A DNA stretch of 60,027 nucleotides from Verrucomicrobiaceae bacterium (GTDB lineage: Bacteria > Verrucomicrobiota > Verrucomicrobiia > Verrucomicrobiales > Verrucomicrobiaceae). The stretch is taken from contig JARXAL010000221.1 of assembly GCA_029865835.1 (NCBI GenBank), positions 1 through 60,027 on the forward strand. The letters run 5' to 3'. Position numbers and translations under genes: made by a program. The notes beneath the pieces were generated by a model, which worked only from the letters and a program-made list of their open reading frames with translations, had not been told where the DNA came from and ran no database searches. Below, in pieces: positions 50,002-60,027 of this stretch (position 1 is its first letter; each line of letters starts with the position of its first letter).

Positions 50002-51276
50002 CTAGGAGACCTTCGGTTCCCAGCCTTCGCGATAACTCCGAGACCACAAGGCTCTCGCTGCTTCATTGTCACCGCTGATTTTCTTCGTTGCCGCATCGAA
50101 CAAAACCGTGCTCTGGGTGCGCCAGGCAATATTGCCCAAATGACAGAGTAGGGTGCTTTTTTGACCCTCCTCAATTTCGGAATTGAGCGACGAACCACTG
50201 CGAATGGCATCGACGAAATTTTGGAAATGCGCCACATCACTGGTCGTGCCTTTTTTGGTCTCAACCTCAACACCTTTGAGGTCATACAAGGTGTAGTCGT
50301 CTTGGCTGCCAATGACGAGGCTGCCGCCTTCCCCGTAGATCGCCACGAAAGGACTCTTGTCTTGCGGACGCGGGTGGCAGGAACTGCCGTCCCAAAGCGC
50401 ACCACTATTGCCGAAATCATAGCCGGCGATAATGGTATCCGGCGTCTCCTGGGTATCATCGAAGTGGTAGCGGCCCCCAGTGCAAGTCACCTTGACAGGA
50501 TAATCAGCACCTAGCCCCCAACGAACCAGGTCCAGTCCGTGCGGACCATTGTTGGCAAGCTCACCGCCACCCCAGTGCCAGAGCCAATGCCAGTCGTAGT
50601 GAAGATATTTGGACACATCATCTCGAAGCGGCGCAGGCCCTTGCCAGAGATCCAGATCCACCTGCGCCGCGGGCTTCTGACCGCCCTGGCCTATGGCGGT
50701 CCGCTTGTTGTTGTAGAACGAACGCGCAAACGTGCGCTTGCCAATAACGCCTTCTTCCAACCGCTGTATCGCCTCACGCACCATCGCATAGCTCCGCCGT
50801 TGATTGCCCATTTGCACTCGGCGGTCATGCTTGCGCGCTGCCTCAACCATCAGTTCGGCCTCGCGCGGGTTGTGGCTGCCGGGTTTTTCAACGTAAACAT
50901 GCTTGCCCGCATTGCAGGCCAGGATGGTTGCGGGAGCATGCCAGTGGTTGGGCAATGCGAATGACATCGCATCCACATTTTTGTCCTCCAAAATCTTCCT
51001 GAAGTCCGTCGCCGTCTTGGGTGCCTTGCCTGATTTATCCTGAACCATCGCCAGACCCTTTGACAAACGCGACTCATCGACCTCGCATAAATAGGCAATC
51101 TCGACATTCTTTGTGTTTAGAAGTGCCGCTACGTGTCCCATTCCACGACCTAGTCCAACGACAGCAACTCTCACCCGATCATTGGCACCGTCGGCTGCAC
51201 GAAGACGAGTGGTCGATGAAAAGGCCGTGCCAGCACTCAGCACGACCGATTTTTGAAGAAGTTGGCGTCGGTTCAT
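50002..51276 (-). CDS. Gfo/Idh/MocA family oxidoreductase (secreted, twin-arginine-like leader)
   Basis: MNRRQLLQKSVVLSAGTAF; VRVAVVGLGRGMGHVAALL; YVEKPGSHNPREAELMVEAARK. Confidence 0.9.
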   Translation of the reverse strand: MNRRQLLQKSVVLSAGTAFSSTTRLRAADGANDRVRVAVVGLGRGMGHVAALLNTKNVEIAYLCEVDESRLSKGLAMVQDKSGKAPKTATDFRKILEDKNVDAMSFALPNHWHAPATILACNAGKHVYVEKPGSHNPREAELMVEAARKHDRRVQMGNQRRSYAMVREAIQRLEEGVIGKRTFARSFYNNKRTAIGQGGQKPAAQVDLDLWQGPAPLRDDVSKYLHYDWHWLWHWGGGELANNGPHGLDLVRWGLGADYPVKVTCTGGRYHFDDTQETPDTIIAGYDFGNSGALWDGSSCHPRPQDKSPFVAIYGEGGSLVIGSQDDYTLYDLKGVEVETKKGTTSDVAHFQNFVDAIRSGSSLNSEIEEGQKSTLLCHLGNIAWRTQSTVLFDAATKKISGDNEAARALWSRSYREGWEPKVS

Positions 51277-51374
51277 CCCGTACCAATCGCATATCAGACA
51301 CAACGTCTTGCACCGCTTCGACGATACAACACCTTGCGGGACAGCGTTTGCTTTGCTCCACTGCCTTCTCCGCC

Positions 51375-52682
51375 ATGCGCTTATCATCGTTTCTCCCGCT
51401 CCTCCTCCTGGCCATCGGTCAGCTCTCCGCTCAAACGCTCGTCACCACACCGCTGTTCTGGCCTGACAAAAACGGACCAACACTGAACGGTGCAGTCTCG
51501 GAGGCGGATACTGCGAAACTCCCGGTGGAATGGAACGCGGCCTCCGGCAAAAACATCGTCTGGCGTCTTCCCTTGGAGAATGAAGGACATTCCACCCCAG
51601 TCATCGGAGGGGACTTGATTTGGTTTACCTCCGCCACCAAGGACGGCAAAAAGCAATGGGTGCACGGGGTGAACCGCCACACAGGCAAGATGGTTCACGA
51701 CATTCTGCTTTTTGAAAACGCCAACCCCGAGGAGCTCGGTAATCCCCTGAACAACTACGCCGCACCGTCCTGCGTCTTGGACGAGAACTCAGTTTACGCC
51801 CACTTTGGCACCTACGGCACTGCCCGCCTCAACGCCGCTACGGGTGAAAAAATCTGGGAGCGCCGTGACATCAACGCGCGCCACTTCCGCGGCCCAGGTT
51901 CTTCGCCGCTGCTCTATGAAAACCTGATCGTCCTAACCTTCGACGGCATCGACCAACAGTATGTGACTGCCCTGGAAAAAGACACAGGCAAGACAGTCTG
52001 GAAAACCGCACGCACCACCGACTACGGAGACCTTGATGCCGAAGGCAAACCCACCCGGGATGGCGACATGCGCAAGGCCTACCACACACCCATTGTCTTC
52101 AACATCGCCGGCTCTCCCCATCTCATTTCAGTCGGCTCCCGCTCCGCCTTTGGCTACGATCCAGCCACAGGCAAAGAACTCTGGAACGTTCCCCACGGCG
52201 GCTTCAATGCGGCAGTGCGACCCATGCAACTGGGCGATATGATCTTCATCAATACGGGAGCCGAACGCGCCCACCTTCTTGGTATCCGCACGGATGCAAA
52301 CATGAAAGGCAACATCGCCGCGACGCATACGGTTTGGAATCACGAAAAACGGAACTCCAGTGAGGCTTGCGCAGTCATTCGAGACGGAAAAATCTTCCAA
52401 ATCACCCGCGGAGGAATCCTCACCGTCATCAATGCAAAGACTGGTGCCGAGGTGGCCGAGGGTCGTCTCGCAGGACAGCACCTGCCTTCACCCATCCTCT
52501 CAGCCGACAAACTCTACTTCAGCAACGACCGTGGCATCACCTTCATCGTTAGCGCGGACGAAAAGCTCCAAACCCTGCATGAAAACGAAATCGGCGAACC
52601 CTTCAGCGCTGGACCCGCTGTCGCCGAGGGTTCGCTTTACTTGCGCAGCAAGGCCGCACTTTATCGCATCGAGACGAGATAA
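51375..52682 (+). CDS. PQQ-like beta-propeller repeat protein (secreted)
   Basis: MRLSSFLPLLLLAIGQLSAQ leader; GVNRHTGKMVHDILLFENANPEELGNPLNNYAAPSCVLDENSVYAHFGTYG. Confidence 0.88.
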   Translation: MRLSSFLPLLLLAIGQLSAQTLVTTPLFWPDKNGPTLNGAVSEADTAKLPVEWNAASGKNIVWRLPLENEGHSTPVIGGDLIWFTSATKDGKKQWVHGVNRHTGKMVHDILLFENANPEELGNPLNNYAAPSCVLDENSVYAHFGTYGTARLNAATGEKIWERRDINARHFRGPGSSPLLYENLIVLTFDGIDQQYVTALEKDTGKTVWKTARTTDYGDLDAEGKPTRDGDMRKAYHTPIVFNIAGSPHLISVGSRSAFGYDPATGKELWNVPHGGFNAAVRPMQLGDMIFINTGAERAHLLGIRTDANMKGNIAATHTVWNHEKRNSSEACAVIRDGKIFQITRGGILTVINAKTGAEVAEGRLAGQHLPSPILSADKLYFSNDRGITFIVSADEKLQTLHENEIGEPFSAGPAVAEGSLYLRSKAALYRIETR

Positions 52683-52825
52683 AAATCGGCGCCAAAGAAC
52701 CGCAAGCGAGAGGCCTTGCGAAACCAATGATAGAGTAGATCCACCCTCAACCCATCGCGGATTTACGCCGTTCTCTTCCTCGGTGCTCTTGTTCCGTTGC
52801 CCAGCGACGGAGTGATCTAAGTGCT

Positions 52826-54094
52826 TTAGGCCGCACCCAAAACACCCTTCACATGTTTCATCGAGCCTGCGAAGCACTCATGCACATACTCCATGGCCTT
52901 TTTCACCTTCGCTTGGGCAGCGGGATAGTCCGCATCAATCGCGAACAATGTCTCCGCCATCTTTTCGACAGGTGTCTCGTCCATCTCCAGCAGCCATTCG
53001 GGCAGGCCGATGTCTTGGAACATCCAACACTTCGGTGAATGAAACTCCGAGTAGGTGTGAATGATCGGCGTGCCATTCGCGAGCGCGATGATGGGCGAAT
53101 GCGGCTCGTGGCAAACAATGGTGTGTGCCCTAGCAAAGATGGAAGCAGCCTCATCCGCGTTCCAAAAGTACCCCAGATTCACAACGTGCTTCTGGATCTC
53201 CGGTGGCAATGGATCGTGAATGAGCCGCTTGTTGTGTACCATCTCCTTGATCGTCTCAGGCGCGATGAGTACCTTGTGACCAGTCTTTTCCACCCAAAGC
53301 GTCACCAATTTGCGATACTTCGCCGCACGGCGCTCGTCATCGGCAATTTGCTCCGGCGTGGGATGCAGTGGATTGAGCTTTGGCGTGCGCGTGTCATCCA
53401 CGCCAGGCAATTTGGCAGTGTTGGTGCGCAATTGGATGGTGATGAACTTCCGATCCTCCAGGCCGAGTTTCTTCATCGTGGCAACTCCGCGCACGTCATC
53501 GCGCACATCGATACCGAAGCAGCCATCCGGTCCAAATTGCAGCGCGGCGGCCTTGATACCGGCGCCTTGGAGAATTTTGAGCGTCTTCGTCTCACGGGTG
53601 TAGATGAAGGAGGCTCCATTCAGCAAGGCAATGCGCTCCTCCGCGCCCTCGCCTTCGACCATGCTGGGAAAATACGACTGACCAAACAAGCCATACGGCT
53701 TGCCGGTCTTCTGGCAGAATTGCATGAAAGTGATGTCCTGCCCCATGCCAGAGTTGCGAATGAAGAAGTCGCATGCTTTGACCGCCTCCTGCAGCTTACG
53801 ATCCTTTTCCCCATCTTTGAAAAGATCGCCCTGCAAAATCTCCACCTTCGGAAAACGTGCCTTGATCATCGCCGTGACTCGTTCGTCCAGTTTCATCGCC
53901 CATAGCACGATTTTCACCTCCGGAAGATGCTCCTCAATCACCCGCAGCGTCCCAGGCGTGTGACCAATGTCGCCAATGTTCACCCTGTCCCATGCGGACT
54001 GCAGGACAATCGTCTTTGGCTTGCCATCAGCAGCAAAAACAGAACCACCAAGCGCGGCAGTAAGAGATGTGATAAAGTAACGGCGCGTGTTCAT
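52826..54094 (-). CDS. Polysaccharide pyruvyl transferase family protein
   Basis: VNIGDIGHTPGTLRVIEEHLPEVKIVLWAMKLDERV; IVCHEPHSPIIALANGTPIIHTYSEFHSPKCWMFQDIG. Confidence 0.82.
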   Translation of the reverse strand: MNTRRYFITSLTAALGGSVFAADGKPKTIVLQSAWDRVNIGDIGHTPGTLRVIEEHLPEVKIVLWAMKLDERVTAMIKARFPKVEILQGDLFKDGEKDRKLQEAVKACDFFIRNSGMGQDITFMQFCQKTGKPYGLFGQSYFPSMVEGEGAEERIALLNGASFIYTRETKTLKILQGAGIKAAALQFGPDGCFGIDVRDDVRGVATMKKLGLEDRKFITIQLRTNTAKLPGVDDTRTPKLNPLHPTPEQIADDERRAAKYRKLVTLWVEKTGHKVLIAPETIKEMVHNKRLIHDPLPPEIQKHVVNLGYFWNADEAASIFARAHTIVCHEPHSPIIALANGTPIIHTYSEFHSPKCWMFQDIGLPEWLLEMDETPVEKMAETLFAIDADYPAAQAKVKKAMEYVHECFAGSMKHVKGVLGAA

Positions 54095-54155
54095 GATGGG
54101 TAGGTCCAGGCAAAAGGCAGGATCTTCGCCTGTTTGGACACAAATGAGATTTTCC

Positions 54156-54920
54156 TCATCCATTCAGACCCCAGCGACGATGCAAAAAGCGCTCCCACGG
54201 CGAAAAGAGCACCTTGTCCGCGAGCAAACCAATGACCACAATGACGATCATGACCGCAGCCACTTGGTCCATCGCATTCAACTCACGACCAAAGTGAAGC
54301 AGGTGCCCGAGACCATAACCGGTGAGCAGTGTCACGTAAATCTCCGCTGCCATCAACGAGCGCCAAGCAAACGCCCAACCCTGTTTCATACCACTGATCA
54401 CATAAGGCATTGAAGCCGGTAGGATCACGTGTCGAAGGGTGTGAAACCCGGAACTGCCCATCGTAAGTGCGGCGCGCGTGTAAATCGGAGGTAGATTGCG
54501 CACGCCATTGTCCACGCTGATCAAGACAGACCACAGGGTACCCATGATCACGACGAAGAGCATGGCACTTTCACTTTGCCCGAACCAGATCAGCGCCAGC
54601 GGCACCCAACAGACACTCGGCAACGTTTGCAAACCCAGCGCCAAAACTCCGAGCGTGTCGTTCAGCGTCTGGCTGCGCGCCGTCATCAAACCCAGTGGCA
54701 AGCCGATCAGACAGCCAATCAGATACCCGGCCAAGAGACGTTTGATGGTCACCCACGAGGCGCTGAGGAGACTGCCATCCTGTAGCGCAACTCCCATATA
54801 CTCTCCGACCGCACCCGGACCCGGCAGCAACACAGGCGACCAGATGCCTGTCTTCACCAGCAGGTGCCAAATGAGAATCAGTGATGCAAAAAATGTTAGC
54901 GCGATAAAGAAGCGTTTCAT
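54156..54920 (-). CDS. ABC transporter permease, TauC/SsuC type
   Basis: GYLIGCLIGLPLGLMTARSQTLNDTLGVLALGLQTLPSVCWVPLALIWFGQSESAMLFVVIMGTLW. Confidence 0.92.
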   Translation of the reverse strand: MKRFFIALTFFASLILIWHLLVKTGIWSPVLLPGPGAVGEYMGVALQDGSLLSASWVTIKRLLAGYLIGCLIGLPLGLMTARSQTLNDTLGVLALGLQTLPSVCWVPLALIWFGQSESAMLFVVIMGTLWSVLISVDNGVRNLPPIYTRAALTMGSSGFHTLRHVILPASMPYVISGMKQGWAFAWRSLMAAEIYVTLLTGYGLGHLLHFGRELNAMDQVAAVMIVIVVIGLLADKVLFSPWERFLHRRWGLNG

Positions 54921-54926
54921 GATGGT

Positions 54927-55724
54927 CTATTCGGCTGACTGAACACGGGTGTGACCTTTGAGTGAGCGAGTGATTTCACCCGCAAGTCCCGCCAACGCAG
55001 GATCGTTGATGTCCCTGGGCCGTGGCAGATCCACCACGAATTGCTCGCGGATGCGGCCCGGATTGGGAGAGAAAAGAATCACTCGGTTTCCCAGACACAC
55101 AGCTTCCCGCACATTGTGAGTGACAAACAGTACCGTACGTTGACGCGCTTCATTGATGCGCTGAATGTCGGCATACAACTGCTCCCGCGTCATCGCATCC
55201 AGAGCGGCAAAAGGTTCGTCCATGAGCAGGACACGCGGATTCGGAGCCAATGCCCTGGCCAACGCCACTCGCTGGCGCATTCCCCCGGAAAGCTCGTGAA
55301 TGCTTGCACGCATCACCCGCTCCAATCCAACCAGTTTGAGATAATACTGAGCCACCTCCACACGCTCCTTATCGGTGAGGCCAGGCTTGAGTTTGAGCCC
55401 AAACATCACATTGCCCAGCACATCCAACCAAGGAAACAACGCGTGCTCTTGAAACATCACCATCCGCTCAGAACCTGGCCCCGTGACGCGCTTCCCGTCC
55501 ATCATCACCGATCCGGTATCGGGCGCCTCAAACCCAGCCACTAAGTTCAGCAGGGTCGATTTTCCACACCCGCTTGGTCCCACCAAGCAAACAAACTCGC
55601 CCTCATCAACCGTGAGCGTCGCCGACTCCAGCGCCAGAACTTTGCCGCGTTTGGAGGTGAAAGATTTGGACACACCGTCGATGTGTAGCTTAGCAGGTGG
55701 AGTGTTGAGTTCGTCTTGCATCAA
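54927..55724 (-). CDS. ABC transporter ATP-binding protein, TauB/SsuB type
   Basis: LVGPSGCGKSTLLNLVAGFEAPDTGSVMMDGKRVTGPGSERMVMFQEHALFPWLDVLGNV; LSGGMRQRVALARAL. Confidence 0.94.
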   Translation of the reverse strand: MMQDELNTPPAKLHIDGVSKSFTSKRGKVLALESATLTVDEGEFVCLVGPSGCGKSTLLNLVAGFEAPDTGSVMMDGKRVTGPGSERMVMFQEHALFPWLDVLGNVMFGLKLKPGLTDKERVEVAQYYLKLVGLERVMRASIHELSGGMRQRVALARALAPNPRVLLMDEPFAALDAMTREQLYADIQRINEARQRTVLFVTHNVREAVCLGNRVILFSPNPGRIREQFVVDLPRPRDINDPALAGLAGEITRSLKGHTRVQSAE

Positions 55725-55739
55725 AAAAGAAGCGGGGGT

Positions 55740-56726
55740 TCAGAGTGAAGCGGTTGGCTGCTTCCAATACAGGTTGTCCAAAGGCGGGGCCGAACGCAAA
55801 AATCCAGCCGCTTGAGCGTCCGCCAACAGCTTGCGCATCGCCGCCGGATCGACCTCGTCGGTTAGCGTCACACGTCGGAAGGCGCGCTCCAAAAGTTCAG
55901 GACTTGGAGCTTTGGTGGTCAATGCTTCCAACTCCAGCCTCATGAGCTCTTTGGCTTCATCCGCATTCGATCGAATCCACTCCGTTAGCTCTTGATGGGC
56001 CTTCACCAAACGAACCGCAAGTGCCGCATGCCTCTCAACAAAACCCGCCCGACCTGCCAACAAGGTCACAGGAGTCTCGGAATCCTCCAAAAACACCTTG
56101 GCGCTTTGTTCCATCTCCAATCGACTCGCCCAAGGCTCAGTCGTCCAGACAGCATCCAGCTCGCCCTTCGCAAACAAGGCCAATTGATCTGCATTCTTGG
56201 TTGGAATGACATACACCTCATGCTCCGTCATCGACACAGCAAACCCCTGCTCTCGCAGCCACGCTCTCGCCTGCACATCTTGCGTGTTGCCCAACTGCGG
56301 CGTGGCCAGCTTCTTGCCGCGAAAGTCCGTAGCCTTTGCGATACCCGACCCAGCGCGCACCAGCAATGCAGCGCCCCCATTTGCCGCCCCCGATAGCACC
56401 CGCATCTCACGCCCATCACTACGCACGAACGCATTGATCAAAGGACTTGGCCCCATGTAGGCAGCATCCAAGGAGCAGGCAAAAAACGCCTCCGCCACGC
56501 TCGGTCCGGCATTGTAAACAAACCAACGAACCTCCATCCGCAACCGCTCCTCGAACCAGCCCTTCCCTTGCCTCGTCATCTGATGGGCAACCAACGCTTG
56601 GACATGAGTCAGATTCGGAAAATGCCCCAAGCGCAGCACACCCTCCATCTCCCCACTCGACGGACGACAAGCGGGTAAGGCAGAAGCGAGGGCGACAAAA
56701 CGACGGCGATTCATGACAAAATTCAA
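55740..56726 (-). CDS. ABC transporter substrate-binding protein, TauA/SsuA/NrtA type
   Basis: LRLGHFPNLTHVQALVAHQ; LAMATPQ-like KKLATPQLGNTQDVQARAWL; DAVWTTEPWASRL; ATGA overlap with upstream gene. Confidence 0.9.
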   Translation of the reverse strand: MNFVMNRRRFVALASALPACRPSSGEMEGVLRLGHFPNLTHVQALVAHQMTRQGKGWFEERLRMEVRWFVYNAGPSVAEAFFACSLDAAYMGPSPLINAFVRSDGREMRVLSGAANGGAALLVRAGSGIAKATDFRGKKLATPQLGNTQDVQARAWLREQGFAVSMTEHEVYVIPTKNADQLALFAKGELDAVWTTEPWASRLEMEQSAKVFLEDSETPVTLLAGRAGFVERHAALAVRLVKAHQELTEWIRSNADEAKELMRLELEALTTKAPSPELLERAFRRVTLTDEVDPAAMRKLLADAQAAGFLRSAPPLDNLYWKQPTASL

Positions 56727-58174
56727 AAGGCGTTCACAGTGACTTCCAAATACGCAAAATCGGTGTCGCCAGGTCGAATGGTGTTGCGCACAAAGTCGCC
56801 TGGGAAAAAATGCGCGTACCCCAGAACCACCTCCAACTTTGAAGTGGCCTGCCAGCGAAAACGAACATCAAACTCATGCCCAACAAAGCTCCCATTGCTT
56901 CCTGTCGGGTCCCGCAAGGAGTCCAAAAGATAACGATCCGTCGGACTATCTAGCCAATACCAACTGTGTCCAAGATCAAACCTGAACCTCTCATGCGGCG
57001 CCATCTCCAGCCGCAACTTGGGAGTGCGGATGTTTTCAAACACAATGTAGTCGTTCGCTGACCAGGGGCGGGCAAATCCAAAGAATCGTTCAAAGCGATT
57101 GTCCGTGTCGTCATTAGGATCCGCATCGCCCGTGGCCTGACCATAAAAGACACTGATCCGAGGCTTCCAAGCAAGCTCCCAGCGATAGCCCACTTCAGCA
57201 GTCGCAGCCCACGCCGCCACATCGAGCGAGCCGTTGTGCCCAAACTGGTAGATGCCATTCAAATCAAAATCGAAACCCGTATCGCCCAGCCGTCCATACG
57301 CCCGCATCCCCGGCGAATGCACCACCCGCCCACCCGACACCTCGGAATCCGTAAACGCCAAATAAAACGGCTCCAACGTCACCACGTCAGACCAGCCGCG
57401 CCAATGCCCGATCGCAGCCCAAACCCACTGACCCTCCACAGGTCGATCCCACTCATACAGCAGCCGCTGCAAGGGCTGCACCGCAAGCAAATCCACACTC
57501 CACTCATTCGCCTCCTGCCCGACCGCCGCCTGAAAACCAAGAAACGTGTTCGCCGTGTTGCGCCATTGGTTGTTCGCCAGAAGACGCCGGTCAAGAAACT
57601 CGAAGTTGTGAATCCCGTATCGCAAACTCAGCGGCCGCTCGTTCCCGAGCGCATCACGGCCAAACAGATCATCAAAATACAACTCCGCATAAAGCCGAAT
57701 CACCTCGAATTCATTGGTGTCCCGATTGTCCTTCCCAAAATTTCCGTTGTAGCGCCGGGAGTCCTGCATCTCGAAAGCAAACCGAAAGGGATCCAGCAGA
57801 TCATGCACCCCCAAATAAAACCGTGTGCGATGCAGCAGCGGCTCGTCCAATCCAGCGATCGGTCGCCGAATGTCGTCATCGCGATACTCATATCGAAAGC
57901 GATAATCCAGTCCTATGTCCAACCAGTTCCAAGGCGAAATCGCATCCCAGCCAGTCTCACCCGCCGCTCGCGCATACTTCGGCGGATCCGGGTCTCGCCG
58001 CGTGCTGTAGCTATCGGCCTCACGATAGAAACTCTTCCTCTCAACCGGGGTCGTGATTCGGTCGACGGACGAAACCGGTTCGCCACCCCAGGAAAGAACC
58101 TGAGTCACTGCCAGAAACAAAAACGTGATTCGCTGGAAGAACATGCGGGTGAAGAAAAAGCGGTATGGGTCCAA
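56723..58174 (-). CDS. Alginate-export (AlgE)-like outer membrane beta-barrel protein
   Basis: WLDIGLDYRFRYEYRDDDIRRPIAGLDEPLLHRTRFYLGVHDLLDPFRFAFEMQDSRRYNGNFG; terminal aromatic FAYLEVTVNAF. Confidence 0.82.
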   Translation of the reverse strand: MDPYRFFFTRMFFQRITFLFLAVTQVLSWGGEPVSSVDRITTPVERKSFYREADSYSTRRDPDPPKYARAAGETGWDAISPWNWLDIGLDYRFRYEYRDDDIRRPIAGLDEPLLHRTRFYLGVHDLLDPFRFAFEMQDSRRYNGNFGKDNRDTNEFEVIRLYAELYFDDLFGRDALGNERPLSLRYGIHNFEFLDRRLLANNQWRNTANTFLGFQAAVGQEANEWSVDLLAVQPLQRLLYEWDRPVEGQWVWAAIGHWRGWSDVVTLEPFYLAFTDSEVSGGRVVHSPGMRAYGRLGDTGFDFDLNGIYQFGHNGSLDVAAWAATAEVGYRWELAWKPRISVFYGQATGDADPNDDTDNRFERFFGFARPWSANDYIVFENIRTPKLRLEMAPHERFRFDLGHSWYWLDSPTDRYLLDSLRDPTGSNGSFVGHEFDVRFRWQATSKLEVVLGYAHFFPGDFVRNTIRPGDTDFAYLEVTVNAF

Positions 58175-58198
58175 GACTGTCCCCTGAAGAAGGACAGG

Positions 58199-58948
58199 TC
58201 AAAGGTTCGCCGCATAAGCTTGCAACTGCCGATACTCACTCAGCATCCGTTTGACCGCCGCCACAGTGGCTTCCACCTGCTGCGCTAAGGGAGCCAAAGC
58301 CGGGGTCTCAAAAACGATCTCCAAAGGCCGCTCCCGTTGACTTGGCGGACCACTCAAGATTCCGGCGTAACCCTCCCGAATGATGCCCTGGTCAGCCGAA
58401 AAACCATCAATGATCTCCTGCGGGCAGCACGGCAAATGCTCATGCGCCGCCGCCAACGCCGGACGCAACAAGTGCTCACTCAACACCGCACCACTGACAA
58501 ATCCATAACACCCGTCACACTCATCATCCGAATGCAGCGCAATGATTCCATCATACCGTTCGGCGGTCAGCTCTCTCTCCAAATAGAGCACCTCAGGCTG
58601 GGAGGATCCCGTCCAAAATTCCCGGTTCAAATCCAGTCCGTTCTGGTTCGACCGAGTGCCCCGGCGATAGCCCGTCGGATTGCAGACAGGGAAAAAATGC
58701 AGCTCAAAGTCGCTCAACCCCTCAGGCATCTCCGCCGCCCACCGAGAGAGTTCCAACGCCGCCAAGACACCTGCTGGCTCATCGCCATGAATGCCCCCGA
58801 AAACACCGAACTTGTATCCCTGGCCCACCTTCTGCGGCTTCCGCACGATCTTTTGCAACGTGATCCCCTCGTCCGACGCCGCATGAGCTCTCCCTCCGCC
58901 GATTCGATCAGCGGGTCGGGTGTCCAGGTTTGAAGCAAAAGCAATCAC
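58199..58948 (-). CDS. M14/succinylglutamate desuccinylase-aspartoacylase-like zinc hydrolase
   Basis: FGVFGGIHGDEPAGVLAALEL (HxxE), NPTGYRRGTRSNQNGLDLNREF, IIALHSDDE. Confidence 0.85.
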   Translation of the reverse strand: MIAFASNLDTRPADRIGGGRAHAASDEGITLQKIVRKPQKVGQGYKFGVFGGIHGDEPAGVLAALELSRWAAEMPEGLSDFELHFFPVCNPTGYRRGTRSNQNGLDLNREFWTGSSQPEVLYLERELTAERYDGIIALHSDDECDGCYGFVSGAVLSEHLLRPALAAAHEHLPCCPQEIIDGFSADQGIIREGYAGILSGPPSQRERPLEIVFETPALAPLAQQVEATVAAVKRMLSEYRQLQAYAANL

Positions 58949-59075
58949 CCCACAAGGAATAAACTATAATCCCGATAGATCAAGTAGGTTTTTGGTTTTG
59001 CATGTCTCTAATGAACTAAATCCGCCTTTTCCTTGGCCTCCAGACTTTCCTTCCTATCCTCCGCCTCCCTCGCCC

Positions 59076-60027
59076 ATGTCTTTGAAACTTCGCCTCAATA
59101 CCGCCACCGCCACCCAAGTCGTCCTCGCCAAGATCGGCAACCCCCAGCGCGATGAACCCCTGCAAACCTCTCGCCACGTGTTCGACATCGCCGAATCCGA
59201 TCAGGAAGCTCTCACTGCCCTGTTTCTGAAACCCTTCAAGAACCTCATCGGCCATCGCTTTGTCCACTACACCTCCCTCGACAAACAAGAGATGTACCGC
59301 TGCGCCAAAACCGTTTTCGCCGACCCCGACAAGCTCCTGCCAGTCGGTATTGAAATCGCCCAACGCCTTTACGCCAAATCCAACCACCCCAACATCAAAG
59401 CGGGTGACCTCTGCATCGCCTTCCTCAAAGAAGTGCACATAGAAGGCGAACTCGTCAGCGGCCTCTGCATTCTCAAATCCGACAGCGTCGTGCCCTTCTT
59501 GAGCATCACCACCCACGAAGGCGACCTGCACCTCTCCACCCAACAAGGCATTCAGCCTGAGAAGATCGACAAAGGCTGCCTCATTCTCGATTACAAAGCC
59601 GAACAAGGTTACTACGTCCTCAACTTCGACCGCAGTGGTGGCGACACCAAATTCTGGGTGCGCGAGTTCCTCAGCGTCGAAGCCGTGCCCGACGCCGCCT
59701 TCCTCACCAACGCCTACGCCAAAATGGCCGTGTCATTCCTGGAAGAACAAAAACCAGAGGAAGACACTCCCCCATGGGACACCTGCAACGCCGCACGCGA
59801 AGCCCTCGAATACTTCGAAGAGCGGGACCAATTCGATCTCAATGAATTCGAAAAAGAAGTGCTCAAAACACCCGAAGCCGCCGCAGCCTTCGAAGAACAC
59901 CGAGCCCGCATCGCCGAAGAGCAGGGACAAACCCTCGACACCAGCTTCGAGATCTCAAAAAAGGACGTCACCAAAGCCAAGAAACGCATCGGTGCCGTGC
60001 TCAAGCTCGACACCGGCGTGGAGATCC
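59076..60027 (+). CDS. Nucleoid-associated (NdpA/YejK family) protein, 3' end outside window
   Basis: Translation from ATG 59076: MSLKLRLNTATATQVVLAKIGNPQRDEPLQTSRHVFDIAESDQEALTALFLKPFKN...FAKSNHPNIKAGDLCIAFLKEVH-type sequence; absent from ORF track because open at the edge. Confidence 0.72.
   Translation, partial: MSLKLRLNTATATQVVLAKIGNPQRDEPLQTSRHVFDIAESDQEALTALFLKPFKNLIGHRFVHYTSLDKQEMYRCAKTVFADPDKLLPVGIEIAQRLYAKSNHPNIKAGDLCIAFLKEVHIEGELVSGLCILKSDSVVPFLSITTHEGDLHLSTQQGIQPEKIDKGCLILDYKAEQGYYVLNFDRSGGDTKFWVREFLSVEAVPDAAFLTNAYAKMAVSFLEEQKPEEDTPPWDTCNAAREALEYFEERDQFDLNEFEKEVLKTPEAAAAFEEHRARIAEEQGQTLDTSFEISKKDVTKAKKRIGAVLKLDTGVEI

Overview
The window looks like chromosomal DNA from a high-GC Verrucomicrobia-type bacterium. 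The supporting signs are PSD1 (DUF1549/DUF1553) and DUF1501 planctomycete/verrucomicrobial families, a sulfatase, and a TGTTC-N4-GAACA LexA-type box at recA. It is mostly housekeeping and metabolic genes: icd (partial), recA, actP plus a DUF485 protein, opgG-like, an ECF sigma/anti-sigma pair, a cysJ-like gene, recD2, terC, grpE, dnaJ, an Hsp70, pepP, an HtrA pair, lpdA, nadB, panC, ssb, rsmH, a TauABC-type transporter and a nucleoid-associated protein (partial). I found no CRISPR array, rRNA, convincing tRNA, transposase or prophage. The items I would look at first are: (1) a tight sulfatase/PSD1/DUF1501 operon headed by a GntR/FadR-type regulator with a perfect TGGTC-T-GACCA operator at its start; (2) a verrucomicrobial-type LexA box at recA; (3) an unlisted 39-aa W/R/K-rich small ORF with a good Shine-Dalgarno at 24574..24693(-); (4) an overlapping pair of an intact HtrA-like protease and a predicted pseudoprotease; (5) a cupredoxin whose expected axial Met appears to be His; (6) ACAGGATT repeats just upstream of pepP that extend its called N-terminus; (7) an AT-hook-like basic protein behind an AT-rich promoter. 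All homology calls come from reading the translations; no database search was run.
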